Below are positions 26,674-35,528 of a stretch of 64,000 nucleotides of DNA, one piece after another. This stretch comes from Lachnospiraceae bacterium. GTDB lineage: Bacteria; Bacillota; Clostridia; Lachnospirales; Lachnospiraceae. The stretch is from positions 54,688-118,687 of the forward strand of contig WRAQ01000004.1 in the NCBI GenBank assembly GCA_009780115.1. Direction: 5' to 3'. The translations under genes and the position numbers were made by a program. The notes beneath the pieces were generated by a model that was given only the letters and a program-made list of their open reading frames with translations, did no database searches and had not been told where the DNA came from. Every line of letters begins with the position of its first letter. Positions within the stretch are counted from its first letter, which is position 1.

Positions 26674-29070
26674 CTACCGGCCCAAAATTTTCAAATTTTC
26701 CTTCAAATCTGAAAGAGCTGCGGCCGCCAGTTTAAATTCGCAATTCTCTATGAACTGCGCTAAGTCCTCCGAACCGGGAATCGCGCGGATATCACTTAGC
26801 AAGTCCAGGCAATCGGTATTCCGGCTTTTTAACATCGGCTCCAATTCCATAAATAGTGCCAATATCTGTCCTTCACTCAATGGTGTGGTTTCTTCCTGAG
26901 GTTCTATTATTGCTTCAGCAAAAAATAAATTTAACTCATCGAGAACCAGATTTAATTCTATCTTGAGACGATTCATTTTGTCCTGAGGAATATTAGCCGT
27001 TCCGGTCTTTAATAAAAGCTCAACATCGGCGGCAGCGTTAGCAAGGTTGGTTTTGCTGATAAAGCCGGCATTTCCTTTCAGACTATGGGTCAGCCGGTAT
27101 GCAAGTTCAATTTCATCTGTTGCTATTGCATTGGCAATCTCATTATATTTTTCGCCGTTAGTGCGAAGAAATCTGGCTTTAAGCTCCTTTTTTAGTTCAT
27201 CTTCCGTATGGTACTGTTCTGTAAAATCTATTTCCGTGCTACTGATTGGGGTCAAGTACTTAAGCAAGAGCCGCCAAAGTTCCTGCGAAGTGAAAGGTTT
27301 GCCGAGACAATCGGGCATCCCGTGCTTCTTGTACTTTAAAAGCTCCGATGTCATTATATTCGCCGTCACTGCGATGATTGGCGTTTTGATACCAAGGGCC
27401 ATTATTTCCCGTGATGCATCCATCCCGTCCATTACCGGCATCAACATATCCATTAGGATAAGGTCATAGGGCGGTTCGCCTTTATCTTTCCGCTCTTTTG
27501 CCATCTCAACACCGATTTTGCCATTGTCCGCAACATCGGTACTAAGCCCGACATTTTCAAGATGGCTGCACATGACTTGCTGATTCAGCGGATTATCTTC
27601 ACACAGCAATATCAAGCCTTTAAAATTGGGCTTATTTACCATATCATGTTTTTCACGTTTCCAAATATCATCGGATGAATCAATCGTATTAAATTCTATT
27701 TCAAAATTAAAGGTACTTCCGGTACCGGGGGTACTTCGAACCGTCAATTTTCCGCCCATCATCTCAACAATATTTTTCGTAATCGCAAGGCCAAGCCCGG
27801 TCCCGCCGTAATTGCGGGTTGTGCTTGAGTCGGCTTGGACAAACGGCTCATACACTTTGCTTATTTGCTCCGGGGTCATACCAATACCACTGTCGCTTAC
27901 TTCGAAACATACCTTAATTTTTTCAGAATCAAGACTGTCTTTATTTGACAAAACTGAAGATGAAAGTTTTATCACGCCGGTATCGGTAAATTTGACGGCA
28001 TTTGACAGTAGATTTAAAAGCACTTGATAAATCCGGACCGGGTCGCCGAGCAGCTTCCTGCCAACCCCTTCTTCGGAAACTGGCAGTGGTTCAGCGTAAA
28101 CCCTTAGGTCAAGCCCCTTTTCCAAAACTTCCGGCAAGGCGACTGATTGGCAGCGCGAAATAATTTCCTCAAGGCCAAAAGGTACGTTTTCAAGTTCCAT
28201 TTTGCCCGATTCAATTTTTGAAATATCCAAAATATCATTAATAATCCGTAATAACCATTTTGTGCTATCGGTAATTTTATTAATATATTCTCTTGATTGC
28301 GTTGTGATATTTCCGTCCTCTAACGCTAATTCTGCAAATCCCATAATACTGTTCATCGGTGTCCGTATCTCATGGCTCATTGTGCTTAAAAAAGAGCTTT
28401 TGGCTTTATTAGCGGCATCGGCATCGTTTTTTGCTTTAATCAGGATGGCAAATAATTCGCTGATGATGGCGTATAAAAGAATACATCCCCCTATAACAAA
28501 CAGTACAAAGGCAATCATACTGCCAAATAAAGTCCTGCCATTTCTTAAAATAACGTCAAGCTCATTTTCCACTAATTCCAGATACCGGTATTCTATTTCC
28601 ATCATAATATCGGTAACTCTTTGTGCTTCCGGCAGAATAATATCGAAAAGATGTATCCGGGCATCTTCAGCGCTTAAGATTCGTATCATATGTGCCTCAC
28701 GATGGATAAAATCGTGGGGTGCGGCAATCTCTTTTAATAAATAAAGAATCTGCTCGTCGGTTATCTCGTTTAGCTTTTCATCGCTCATCCAAGCACCAAA
28801 AGCCCCGTTCCTTGGATCAAGAGTACCCTCAAACCGCGTTCGCGTAAGCACTGCTTCGGTTAATTCCTGCTTCCAAAATAAATAACCATTTACAATCTGC
28901 CCAACCTCATGAGCTTCATTTAATAAAATTTTGAATGATTCGGCCCGCTTTGCGCTGGAATTGGTAAGCCCGATACCAACCACACCAAGAATAGCAACTA
29001 AGGTGCAAAGAAGCAAAGTCAGTATTTTAAGTTTTACTGTCACCTCTAGGTTTTCCCATTTACTTTTCAT
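26674..29070 (-). CDS. Hybrid sensor histidine kinase with receiver and HPt domains
   Basis: A 798-residue membrane kinase. A helix at about residues 12-34 and another at about 180-205 bracket an outer four-helix region; then HisKA ([14 protein letters not shown]), HATPase ([22 protein letters not shown]), a receiver ([12 protein letters not shown], phospho-Asp in [13 protein letters not shown]) and an HPt domain ([12 protein letters not shown]). The outer region YLFWKQEL...GAFGAW...[10 protein letters not shown] looks like a CZB zinc-binding fold that has lost its first His and its Cys. It lies 91 bases behind the binding lipoprotein, which it probably reads. No separate response regulator is adjacent. 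Confidence 0.9.
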   Translation of the reverse strand: MKSKWENLEVTVKLKILTLLLCTLVAILGVVGIGLTNSSAKRAESFKILLNEAHEVGQIVNGYLFWKQELTEAVLTRTRFEGTLDPRNGAFGAWMSDEKLNEITDEQILYLLKEIAAPHDFIHREAHMIRILSAEDARIHLFDIILPEAQRVTDIMMEIEYRYLELVENELDVILRNGRTLFGSMIAFVLFVIGGCILLYAIISELFAILIKAKNDADAANKAKSSFLSTMSHEIRTPMNSIMGFAELALEDGNITTQSREYINKITDSTKWLLRIINDILDISKIESGKMELENVPFGLEEIISRCQSVALPEVLEKGLDLRVYAEPLPVSEEGVGRKLLGDPVRIYQVLLNLLSNAVKFTDTGVIKLSSSVLSNKDSLDSEKIKVCFEVSDSGIGMTPEQISKVYEPFVQADSSTTRNYGGTGLGLAITKNIVEMMGGKLTVRSTPGTGSTFNFEIEFNTIDSSDDIWKREKHDMVNKPNFKGLILLCEDNPLNQQVMCSHLENVGLSTDVADNGKIGVEMAKERKDKGEPPYDLILMDMLMPVMDGMDASREIMALGIKTPIIAVTANIMTSELLKYKKHGMPDCLGKPFTSQELWRLLLKYLTPISSTEIDFTEQYHTEDELKKELKARFLRTNGEKYNEIANAIATDEIELAYRLTHSLKGNAGFISKTNLANAAADVELLLKTGTANIPQDKMNRLKIELNLVLDELNLFFAEAIIEPQEETTPLSEGQILALFMELEPMLKSRNTDCLDLLSDIRAIPGSEDLAQFIENCEFKLAAAALSDLKENLKILGR

Positions 29071-29161
29071 AGTTAATGTCTTTCCTGTACCTGCAAACTT
29101 TATTCGGAACATTAGTTCCGTTTCCGCAGCCACAAATTTGCCGATTGAAAATCAACGGTTT

Positions 29162-30160
29162 TCAATCTCCTCCCGGTTCCAGCCATGATGTTTCGTCAAG
29201 ATAAGTTTCGATATTTGCTGTCGTAATTTCAATACTTCCGGTATCAATATAATCGGGAATTTCTCTTCCTTCAACTAAGCTGTTTAATAATAACAGGACA
29301 CCTTGCCCCCAAGTATTCTGCCGCTGTGATACAATCGCTTTGATATACCCGTCACGGACACCTTGCAAGTTTTCCGGCATATCGTCAAAAGTTATAATCA
29401 TTTTGTTGTTGTTACGCCAGTTTTGTTTTTTCCAAACTGATACTGCTGCCGGGCCGGCGGTTGCATCAATACCAATAATTGCATCAAAATCCGGATACAT
29501 CTCAAGCAATGCTTCGGTCATGCTGACAGCAGCTTTTGCATCACCTTCACTGGATCTGATATCCAGAATATTGATATTGGGATAATTTTCCATAAGATAT
29601 TCTTCAATCCCGCGAATCCGCTCGTTAAGGCTCATCTGGGTGGACAAGCCGGTTAAAATCAAAATATTGCCCTGTTCTCCAAGCGTTTTTCCGATTACAT
29701 ATCCCATATGCCGGCCGGCATTATAATTGTTGGTCCCGACATATCCGAGCCTATCACTGTCCGGGGCATCCGTTTCAAAACAAATAACTTTGATTCCTTT
29801 GCTAAGGGCAGTATTAATGACCCCTACCAGGGCCTCCGGGTCAGTTGGCCCGATCGCAATCCCGTCAACCCCCATTTCGATGAGTTCGTCCATGATTTTT
29901 ATTTGTAACCCGGCATCGGCATGGTCAGGTGCTTTAATAATAATATCCCAGTCGTATTCATTACCGAAATCTTCGGCATCCTTTCCAACCGGTTCAAAAA
30001 AGGGATGGACAATCGGGAAGACGACGGCATATGTCCGCCCGGCTTCTTCCACCGGCGGACTAAGGTTTGCGGCCGGGTCAGCCATTGCCGATGTACAGCC
30101 GGTCAGCATTAATAATAATAATAGTCCGGCAAATGTTTTGACACAAGTTTTCTTTTTCAC
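29162..30160 (-). CDS. Periplasmic-binding-protein-like lipoprotein (RbsB/PBP1 type)
   Basis: A 332-residue lipoprotein: LLLLLMLTGC gives the lipobox, followed by a type 1 sugar-binding fold (AVVFPIVHPFFEPVGKD, DGIAIGPTDPEALVGVI, GYVGTNNYNAGRHMGY, AIIGIDATAGPAAVSV). Such proteins bind sugars or autoinducer-2-like ligands. GTG 30160 is chosen because GGAGG is eight bases upstream. No ABC permease or ATPase gene is nearby; instead a hybrid kinase follows and another is divergent, which argues for a sensory rather than a transport role. Confidence 0.88.
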   Translation of the reverse strand: MKKKTCVKTFAGLLLLLMLTGCTSAMADPAANLSPPVEEAGRTYAVVFPIVHPFFEPVGKDAEDFGNEYDWDIIIKAPDHADAGLQIKIMDELIEMGVDGIAIGPTDPEALVGVINTALSKGIKVICFETDAPDSDRLGYVGTNNYNAGRHMGYVIGKTLGEQGNILILTGLSTQMSLNERIRGIEEYLMENYPNINILDIRSSEGDAKAAVSMTEALLEMYPDFDAIIGIDATAGPAAVSVWKKQNWRNNNKMIITFDDMPENLQGVRDGYIKAIVSQRQNTWGQGVLLLLNSLVEGREIPDYIDTGSIEITTANIETYLDETSWLEPGGD

Positions 30161-30297
30161 AAAATTCACCTCCAAATATCCTCTTTCACAATCGCTTAGC
30201 CTACTGTTAAGCTAAGCATAAATACAATTAATACGTTCTTTTTTGTTGTTCCCATGATACATCCCTTATGCACAAACTCTTGATTTTTATGCATATA

Positions 30298-30326
30298 ATT
30301 TTATCTTATTTATCTAAAACTGTCAA
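30298..30326 (-). promoter_or_regulatory. Promoter for the binding protein-kinase operon
   Basis: Minus strand TTGACA (30326-30321), 17 bases, TAAAAT (30303-30298). The -35 box lies 11 bases from the -35 box of the opposing promoter. Confidence 0.65.
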
Positions 30327-30337
30327 TGATTGCGCCC

Positions 30338-30366
30338 TTGAAATTGGTACTTTAGTGTGATATACT
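30338..30366 (+). promoter_or_regulatory. Promoter for the cytoplasmic hybrid kinase
   Basis: TTGAAA (30338-30343), 17 bases, TATACT (30361-30366), about 50 bases before ATG 30414. Confidence 0.65.
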
Positions 30367-30413
30367 TTAAAATGGTATATTTTGTACAAAACATCTGAAT
30401 GGAGCCGCGAATT

Positions 30414-33335
30414 ATGGCCGGACTTAAGCAAATAGAAAACGGTGGCAACGAAGTAAGTGAACGGATGAAGCTCATGCTTGATTCATCCCCTTTGTGTTGC
30501 CAGATTTGGGATGAGAATCTCAATCTAATTGATTGCAATGAAGCAGGGGTAAAATTATACGGATTTAAAGACAAACAGGAATATATTGACCGGTTCTTTG
30601 AGCTTTTGCCTAAATTTCAGCCTGACGGGCAGCTTTCAAGCGAAGCCGTATTTAATAATATTAATACAGCCTTTGCCGAAGGTTCTTGTATCTTTGAATG
30701 GCAGCATCTTATGCCTGACGGTACTTTCATGCCGGCAAAAGTTACTCTCGTCCGCGTTTTATATGAAAATAAATATGTCGTTGCCGGTTATACAGAGGAC
30801 TTACGCGAGCATAACAAAATGATGAATGAAATCAGGCATCGTGACAATCTGTTACTTGCGGTTAATCAGGCTGCTAATGTCCTGCTTAAAATTAATGACG
30901 ATAAAACCTCCGACACCTCAATAATCGAAGGTATGGAAGTAGTCGGCCGTTGCGTGGATACTGACTGTGTAGAGCTTTGGCAAAATGAAATCATTGACGG
31001 GGAACTACACGCCGTCCTCAAACAATATTGGCATACAGAGGCCGGTTCAATTGCCAAATCCGCTAACTTGATTCCCAGCTTCCCCTATAATGATACACCG
31101 GACTGGCAAAACCGGTTAGCGCGCGGCGAAATTATAAACGGCCCGGTTTCCGGGTTCTCATCGGCCGACAAGGAGTTTTTATCCGGCTTTGAAGTTGTAT
31201 CCGTTTTGATCTTTCCCTTTTTTGTTAACGGCCAGTTTTGGGGCTTTTGTTGTATTGACAATTGCCGGGATACCTATACATATACCGATGAAGAAGTAAA
31301 TATTTTGCAATCGGTCTGTTATATGATGGTAAGCGCGATAAACCGCCGCGAGCTGGCCGAAAAAGTAAATATTGCTAATGTCCGGGCCAGATTAATGCTT
31401 GATTCCTCACCAATGTGTTGTGAAATATGGGACAGCAACTTTAATATTATTGATTGTAATGAAGCAACCGTCAGATTTTTTGGGCTTAACAGTAAAGATG
31501 AATATTTGGATAATGTCCATAATTTTTCACCTGAATTTCAGCCTGACGGGCAGCGCTCTGATGAAAAGATAGCGCAGAATAATAAAAAAGTATTTACTGA
31601 AGGTACCCAGGTTTTTGAATGGCAGCAAGTTTTGCCTGACGGTACTTTAGTCCCTACTGAAGTTACACTTATCCCGATTCAATACGGCGATGGCACTGCT
31701 ATTGTGGCATATACTTTTGATTTACGCGTTCATTACAAGATGATAAACGAAATTAATCAGCGCGCAAGTGAACTCGCCGAAGCGTTTGAACAAGTTACGG
31801 CTGCAAGTAAAGCAAAAAGTGACTTCCTTTCATCTATGAGCCACGAAATGCGGACACCGATGAATGCGATTATCGGGATGACTGCAATCGGGAAAAAAGC
31901 GGCAAATATTGAAGAAAAGGATTATGCCTTAGGCAAAATCGGGGAGGCATCTTCCCATCTGCTCGGTGTTATCAATGATATCCTTGATATGGCAAAAATC
32001 GAAGCAAATAAACTTGAGCTGGTTCCGATTGAATATAATTTTGAGCGGATGATGCAGAAAGTCATTGCTGTCACTAGCTTTCGCCTTGATGAAAAAGAAC
32101 AAACTCTTTCCATCCATTTGGACGACAAAATACCCCGCTTTGTTGTTGGTGATGACCAGCGTTTGACCCAGATAATCACAAATCTGATGGCCAATGCGGT
32201 GAAATTTACCCCCGAAGGCGGAAAAGTCAGCCTGACAGCATCTTTGATTGCCGAAACAGATACCGATTGTGAAATTAAAATCGAAGTAACCGATAGTGGT
32301 ATCGGTATTTCCCCCGAACAGCAAGAGCGGCTGTTCCAAGCGTTTGAACAGGCGGAAAGCGGTACAAGCCGCGAATACGGCGGCACAGGGCTTGGCCTTA
32401 CAATAACCAAAAGTTTGGTTGAACTGATGGGCGGGACAATATGGATTGACTCTGAAATCAAGAAAGGGGCAAAATTTTCTTTTACCGTCAAGCTTAAGCG
32501 GGGGGTAAGTAATCCCCGTTCTTTGCTTGCCCCGGGGGTAAACTGGGAAACGATGCGGATTCTTGCGGTCGATGATATGCCTGAAGTACGCGAACAATTT
32601 CTTGATATGTTTAGTTTGCTTGATATAAAATGCGATGTCGCAAGCGATGGCCTTGATGCCTGCCGGATTATCGATGAACAGGGCGGTTATGACATCTATT
32701 TCATCGATTGGCGGATGCCCAAGATGGACGGGATTGAATTAACAAGAAAAATTAAATCACGCAATGATGGAAGGCCGTCAGTAATTATAATGATAACGGC
32801 AATGGATTGGGAGCAGGTTAAAGATGAAGCAACAGCCGCCGGTGTAGACAAGCATATGTTAAAACCTTTATCCTCCTCGGTAATTATTGATTGTGTAAAT
32901 GAATGTCTCGGCAAGGCTTGCCGCAAAATTAAAGAAAAATATATCGGGGGCGAATTTGCCGGCAAACAAATATTACTTGCCGAGGATGTTGAAATTAACC
33001 GTGAGATACTGATATCGCTTTTAGAAGATACCGGGATTAGCATCGACTGCGCCGAAAACGGCAAACAGGCCCTCAAAATGGTCGAAGCAGCCCCGACTAA
33101 ATATGACTTAATATTTATGGACGTCCAGATGCCCAAAATGGATGGGCACGAAGCAACCAGGCGGATCCGCGCGCTGCCTGCTTTGCAAGGTGTCACCCTG
33201 CCAATTATCGCAACCACCGCCAATGTCTTTAAAAGTGATATCGAAGATTGTATCGCCGCCGGAATGGATGGCCATATTGGCAAACCGCTCGATATTGACA
33301 AGGTGCTTGAGGTACTCCGGAGGTATTTGCGGTAA
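30414..33335 (+). CDS. Soluble PAS-GAF-PAS hybrid histidine kinase with two receivers
   Basis: A 973-residue kinase without membrane helices. Order: PAS at about 18-130, GAF-like at about 145-310, a second PAS at about 320-440, HisKA (FLSSMSHEMRTPMN), HATPase (NLMANAVKFTPEGG, GGTGLGLTI), receiver 1 (ILAVDDMPEVR, FIDWRMPKMDG) and receiver 2 (ILLAEDVEINR, FMDVQMPKMDG). The two PAS domains are clear duplicates (LMLDSSPLCCQIWD and LMLDSSPMCCEIWD). GGAG nine bases before ATG 30414 decides the start. It is divergent from the binding protein and membrane kinase, so the three probably form one signalling circuit. Confidence 0.92.
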   Translation: MAGLKQIENGGNEVSERMKLMLDSSPLCCQIWDENLNLIDCNEAGVKLYGFKDKQEYIDRFFELLPKFQPDGQLSSEAVFNNINTAFAEGSCIFEWQHLMPDGTFMPAKVTLVRVLYENKYVVAGYTEDLREHNKMMNEIRHRDNLLLAVNQAANVLLKINDDKTSDTSIIEGMEVVGRCVDTDCVELWQNEIIDGELHAVLKQYWHTEAGSIAKSANLIPSFPYNDTPDWQNRLARGEIINGPVSGFSSADKEFLSGFEVVSVLIFPFFVNGQFWGFCCIDNCRDTYTYTDEEVNILQSVCYMMVSAINRRELAEKVNIANVRARLMLDSSPMCCEIWDSNFNIIDCNEATVRFFGLNSKDEYLDNVHNFSPEFQPDGQRSDEKIAQNNKKVFTEGTQVFEWQQVLPDGTLVPTEVTLIPIQYGDGTAIVAYTFDLRVHYKMINEINQRASELAEAFEQVTAASKAKSDFLSSMSHEMRTPMNAIIGMTAIGKKAANIEEKDYALGKIGEASSHLLGVINDILDMAKIEANKLELVPIEYNFERMMQKVIAVTSFRLDEKEQTLSIHLDDKIPRFVVGDDQRLTQIITNLMANAVKFTPEGGKVSLTASLIAETDTDCEIKIEVTDSGIGISPEQQERLFQAFEQAESGTSREYGGTGLGLTITKSLVELMGGTIWIDSEIKKGAKFSFTVKLKRGVSNPRSLLAPGVNWETMRILAVDDMPEVREQFLDMFSLLDIKCDVASDGLDACRIIDEQGGYDIYFIDWRMPKMDGIELTRKIKSRNDGRPSVIIMITAMDWEQVKDEATAAGVDKHMLKPLSSSVIIDCVNECLGKACRKIKEKYIGGEFAGKQILLAEDVEINREILISLLEDTGISIDCAENGKQALKMVEAAPTKYDLIFMDVQMPKMDGHEATRRIRALPALQGVTLPIIATTANVFKSDIEDCIAAGMDGHIGKPLDIDKVLEVLRRYLR

Positions 33336-33364
33336 GGCTGTTTACTTATATGTTGTTAAAACCG

Positions 33365-33393
33365 AAAAGTCACCCCGTGGGTGACTTTTCTTT
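33365..33393 (+). terminator. Terminator after the cytoplasmic hybrid kinase
   Basis: AAAAGTCACCC/GGGTGACTTTT with a short loop and trailing T. It may also end the tRNA transcript coming from the other side. Confidence 0.75.
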
Positions 33394-33436
33394 GCTTTAA
33401 ATCTTTGTAACTATTGGTTCTACCAATTTTCTTCAG

Positions 33437-33509
33437 TGAGAGTGCGGAGGTTCGAACTCCGGACAACTTGATTAAAAGTCAAGTGCTCTACCTACTGAGC
33501 TACACTCCC
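33437..33509 (-). tRNA. tRNA-Lys (UUU)
   Basis: Acceptor GGGAGTG pairs with CACTCTC (one G-U); anticodon TTT in GACTTTTAATC; T arm CCGGAGTTCGAACCTCCG; discriminator A at 33437. It is last in the six-gene cluster and has no encoded CCA. Confidence 0.95.
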
Positions 33510-33618
33510 TTAATACAAAAGATACAACCTGCAAGAATACTTGTGTTCTTGCCTGACCAAGCTTTAATTTTTCTTTGGTGTCATGTCTTTGCACGATAAC
33601 TTAGAAAATCTCTTGGTC

Positions 33619-33690
33619 CTGGGATAGCTGGATTTGAACCAGCGAATGCAGGAGTCAAAGTCCTGTGCCTTACCGCTTGGCGATATCCCA
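33619..33690 (-). tRNA. tRNA-Gln (UUG)
   Basis: Acceptor TGGGATA/TATCCCA, anticodon TTG in GGACTTTGACTCC, T arm GCTGGTTCAAATCCAGC, discriminator G. glnS is present 15 kb away, so charging is probably direct. Confidence 0.95.
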
Positions 33691-33701
33691 AAATTGGTAA
33701 G

Positions 33702-33776
33702 GGTGGGTAATGGGATTCGAACCCACGGCCTTCAGAACCACAATCTGACGCTCTAACCAACTGTGCTATACCCACC
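33702..33776 (-). tRNA. tRNA-His (GUG)
   Basis: Acceptor GTGGGTA/TACCCAC with the extra 5' G (33776) opposite discriminator C, as required for tRNA-His; anticodon GTG in AGATTGTGGTTCT; T arm GTGGGTTCGAATCCCAT. Confidence 0.95.
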
Positions 33777-33791
33777 ATGTTAATAATCTGG

Positions 33792-33900
33792 GAAGAATGA
33801 CACATTTATGTGGCATTCTTCTGGCACAAAGAGCACCTGCGAAGCAGGACTAGCTTTTCTTAATCATGGTTTTTTCATGGTTTAGAAAAACTCTTTGTGC
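33792..33900. repeat. Two nested palindromes inside the tRNA cluster
   Basis: GAAGAATG-a-CACAT / ATGTG-g-CATTCTTC (33792-33821) and an element with outer stem GCACAAAGAG/CTCTTTGTGC (33824-33900), side hairpin CTGCGAAGCAG, inner TTTTCT/AGAAAA and apical CATG/CATG. The second touches the last base of tRNA-Arg. Confidence 0.75.
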
Positions 33901-33974
<74 letters not shown>

Positions 33975-34030
33975 ATAGTCTCAGGTGCAAAAGCCGGGTG
34001 CAACCACCCGCAAGCTGAATCCCCCGCTAA

Positions 34031-34101
34031 AGCGGGTGATGGGAATCGAACCCACGTGTCTAGCTTGGAAGGCTAGTGTTCTACCATTGAACTACACCCG
34101 C
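34031..34101 (-). tRNA. tRNA-Gly (UCC)
   Basis: Acceptor GCGGGTG/CACCCGC, anticodon TCC in AGCCTTCCAAGCT, T arm GTGGGTTCGATTCCCAT, discriminator T. The 3' flank (TTTAGCGGGGG) can pair with the acceptor 3' strand as a CCCGC/GCGGG hairpin. Confidence 0.95.
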
Positions 34102-34134
34102 ATTATCTAAATAACTTGTTTTCATTTTCCGCAG

Positions 34135-34209
34135 TCGGGGTGACAGGATTCGAACCTGCGACCTCCTGGTCCCAAACCAGGCGCTCTAGCCAAGCTGAGC
34201 CACACCCCG
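34135..34209 (-). tRNA. tRNA-Pro (UGG)
   Basis: Acceptor CGGGGTG/CACCCCG, anticodon TGG in TGGTTTGGGACCA, T arm GCAGGTTCGAATCCTGT, discriminator A. First gene of the cluster on the minus strand. Confidence 0.95.
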
Positions 34210-34355
34210 TTATATATGGGTCAGGATGCGATTTGGCATTTGCAATCCTTGGACATTAACTGCTTGTTATTGTCATTTTCACAACGCAAACACCATTATA
34301 TAATAATGATATCTTTATGTCAATCAATTTTCTAAAAATTTTTTAGAAGTTTTTT

Positions 34356-34844
34356 TCATAGGTAATTAATTGTAAAATGTGCTTCGCCATTTCCATCGAT
34401 ATCCATGATAATAAAAGAACGCCGGCGCCCTTCCTGCCGGGGATAACGCAGGCTTCCCGGATTAATTACGATTAAATCGGGTTTGATATCCACCACCGGC
34501 CTGTGTGTATGGCCATACATCACAATATCGGCATTACGGCGGATTGCTTCATCACGGATTGTTTTATTTTCAACCGCAACAAAGTATTTATGCCCATGTA
34601 CAAGCCAAACCTTGTAGCGGCCAACCATAAATTCTTTTTCCCGCGGTAAAGCCGAAAAATAATCATTATTTCCGGTGACGATTTCTAAAGGGCAACCGGC
34701 AATCCGCCCGATAGCTTCTTCAGTCCCCTCTGAATCCCCGCAATGAATCACCAAATCAAGCGGGTCAAATTTGGCTACTTTTTCGACGACCTTTTTGAAA
34801 TCATCAACATAGCGATGATTGTCGCTAACGATTAATATTTTCAT
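34356..34844 (-). CDS. YfcE/MJ0936-type metallophosphoesterase
   Basis: A 162-residue phosphodiesterase-fold protein with all metal motifs: SDNHRY near residue 7, HCGDSEG, VTGNNDYF, LVHGHKY and MYGHTHRP. Small members hydrolyse phosphodiesters in vitro; the natural substrate is unknown. Its ATG overlaps the rdgB stop (ATGA), so the two are coupled, a common arrangement in Firmicutes (rdgB-yfcE). Confidence 0.92.
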   Translation of the reverse strand: MKILIVSDNHRYVDDFKKVVEKVAKFDPLDLVIHCGDSEGTEEAIGRIAGCPLEIVTGNNDYFSALPREKEFMVGRYKVWLVHGHKYFVAVENKTIRDEAIRRNADIVMYGHTHRPVVDIKPDLIVINPGSLRYPRQEGRRRSFIIMDIDGNGEAHFTINYL

Positions 34845-35437
34845 ATATATTTAACCAATATTTCTTTCATCTCTTTTAAAGCTTTACCCCGGTGGCTGAT
34901 TTCATTCTTTTCTTCGGGGGAGAGGGCGGCCGATGTCCGGCCAAATTCCGGAAGATAAAAAATCGGGTCATAACCAAAACCATTTTCCCCGCTTTCCGCA
35001 TAATCAATCCGCCCTTCCATGATACCTTTACTGCTCAGCAAAGTGCCATCCGGCAAAATAGCAACCATAACACAAATAAAGCGGGCTGTCCTCTTCTCGT
35101 CCGGCACACCTTCAAGGCGGTCGATGATGCTTTTATTCTTTATCCGGTACGATGTATCAACACCAAGATAAAGGGCGGAATCAACCCCGGGCCCTTTATC
35201 CAGATAATCAACTTCCAAGCCGGAGTCGTCGGCAATAACGAGGGAACCGGCCGGGGCAGCTTCGAATACCGCTTTCGCTTTGATGGTTGCATTTTCGATA
35301 AAAGTTGTTCCGGTCTCTTCCGGTTCAAGATTAATTCCGGCTTCTTTCATCGAAAGGACTTCCACAGCAGAATCCTTCATGATTTCTTTGATTTCTTTGT
35401 ATTTACCCTGATTGTTGGTGGCAAAAATTATTTTCAT
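34841..35437 (-). CDS. rdgB: XTP/dITP pyrophosphatase (RdgB/HAM1)
   Basis: A 198-residue enzyme that removes non-canonical purine triphosphates from the nucleotide pool. Visible are IIFATNNQGKYKEIKEI, ETGTTFIENATIKA, ADDSGLEVDYL, the GFGYDPIFYLPE motif and SHRGKALKEM. The start ATG lies after AGGAGCATG. The upstream gap to the amidase-like gene is filled by a nested palindrome. Confidence 0.94.
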   Translation of the reverse strand: MKIIFATNNQGKYKEIKEIMKDSAVEVLSMKEAGINLEPEETGTTFIENATIKAKAVFEAAPAGSLVIADDSGLEVDYLDKGPGVDSALYLGVDTSYRIKNKSIIDRLEGVPDEKRTARFICVMVAILPDGTLLSSKGIMEGRIDYAESGENGFGYDPIFYLPEFGRTSAALSPEEKNEISHRGKALKEMKEILVKYI

Positions 35438-35455
35438 ATATAGAACATGCTCCTT

Positions 35456-35525
35456 TCAAAGTCTGGAGACTTTAGCGCAAAAACACACAATGTGTGTTCG
35501 CAAAAATCTCCATTGAAAACTTTGA
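35456..35525. repeat. Nested palindrome between the amidase-like gene and rdgB
   Basis: Outer TCAAAGT/ACTTTGA, then GGAGA/TCTCC, GCG/CGC and apical ACACAC/GTGTGT. It ends four bases before the stop codon of the upstream gene. Confidence 0.7.
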
Positions 35526-35528
35526 TTT

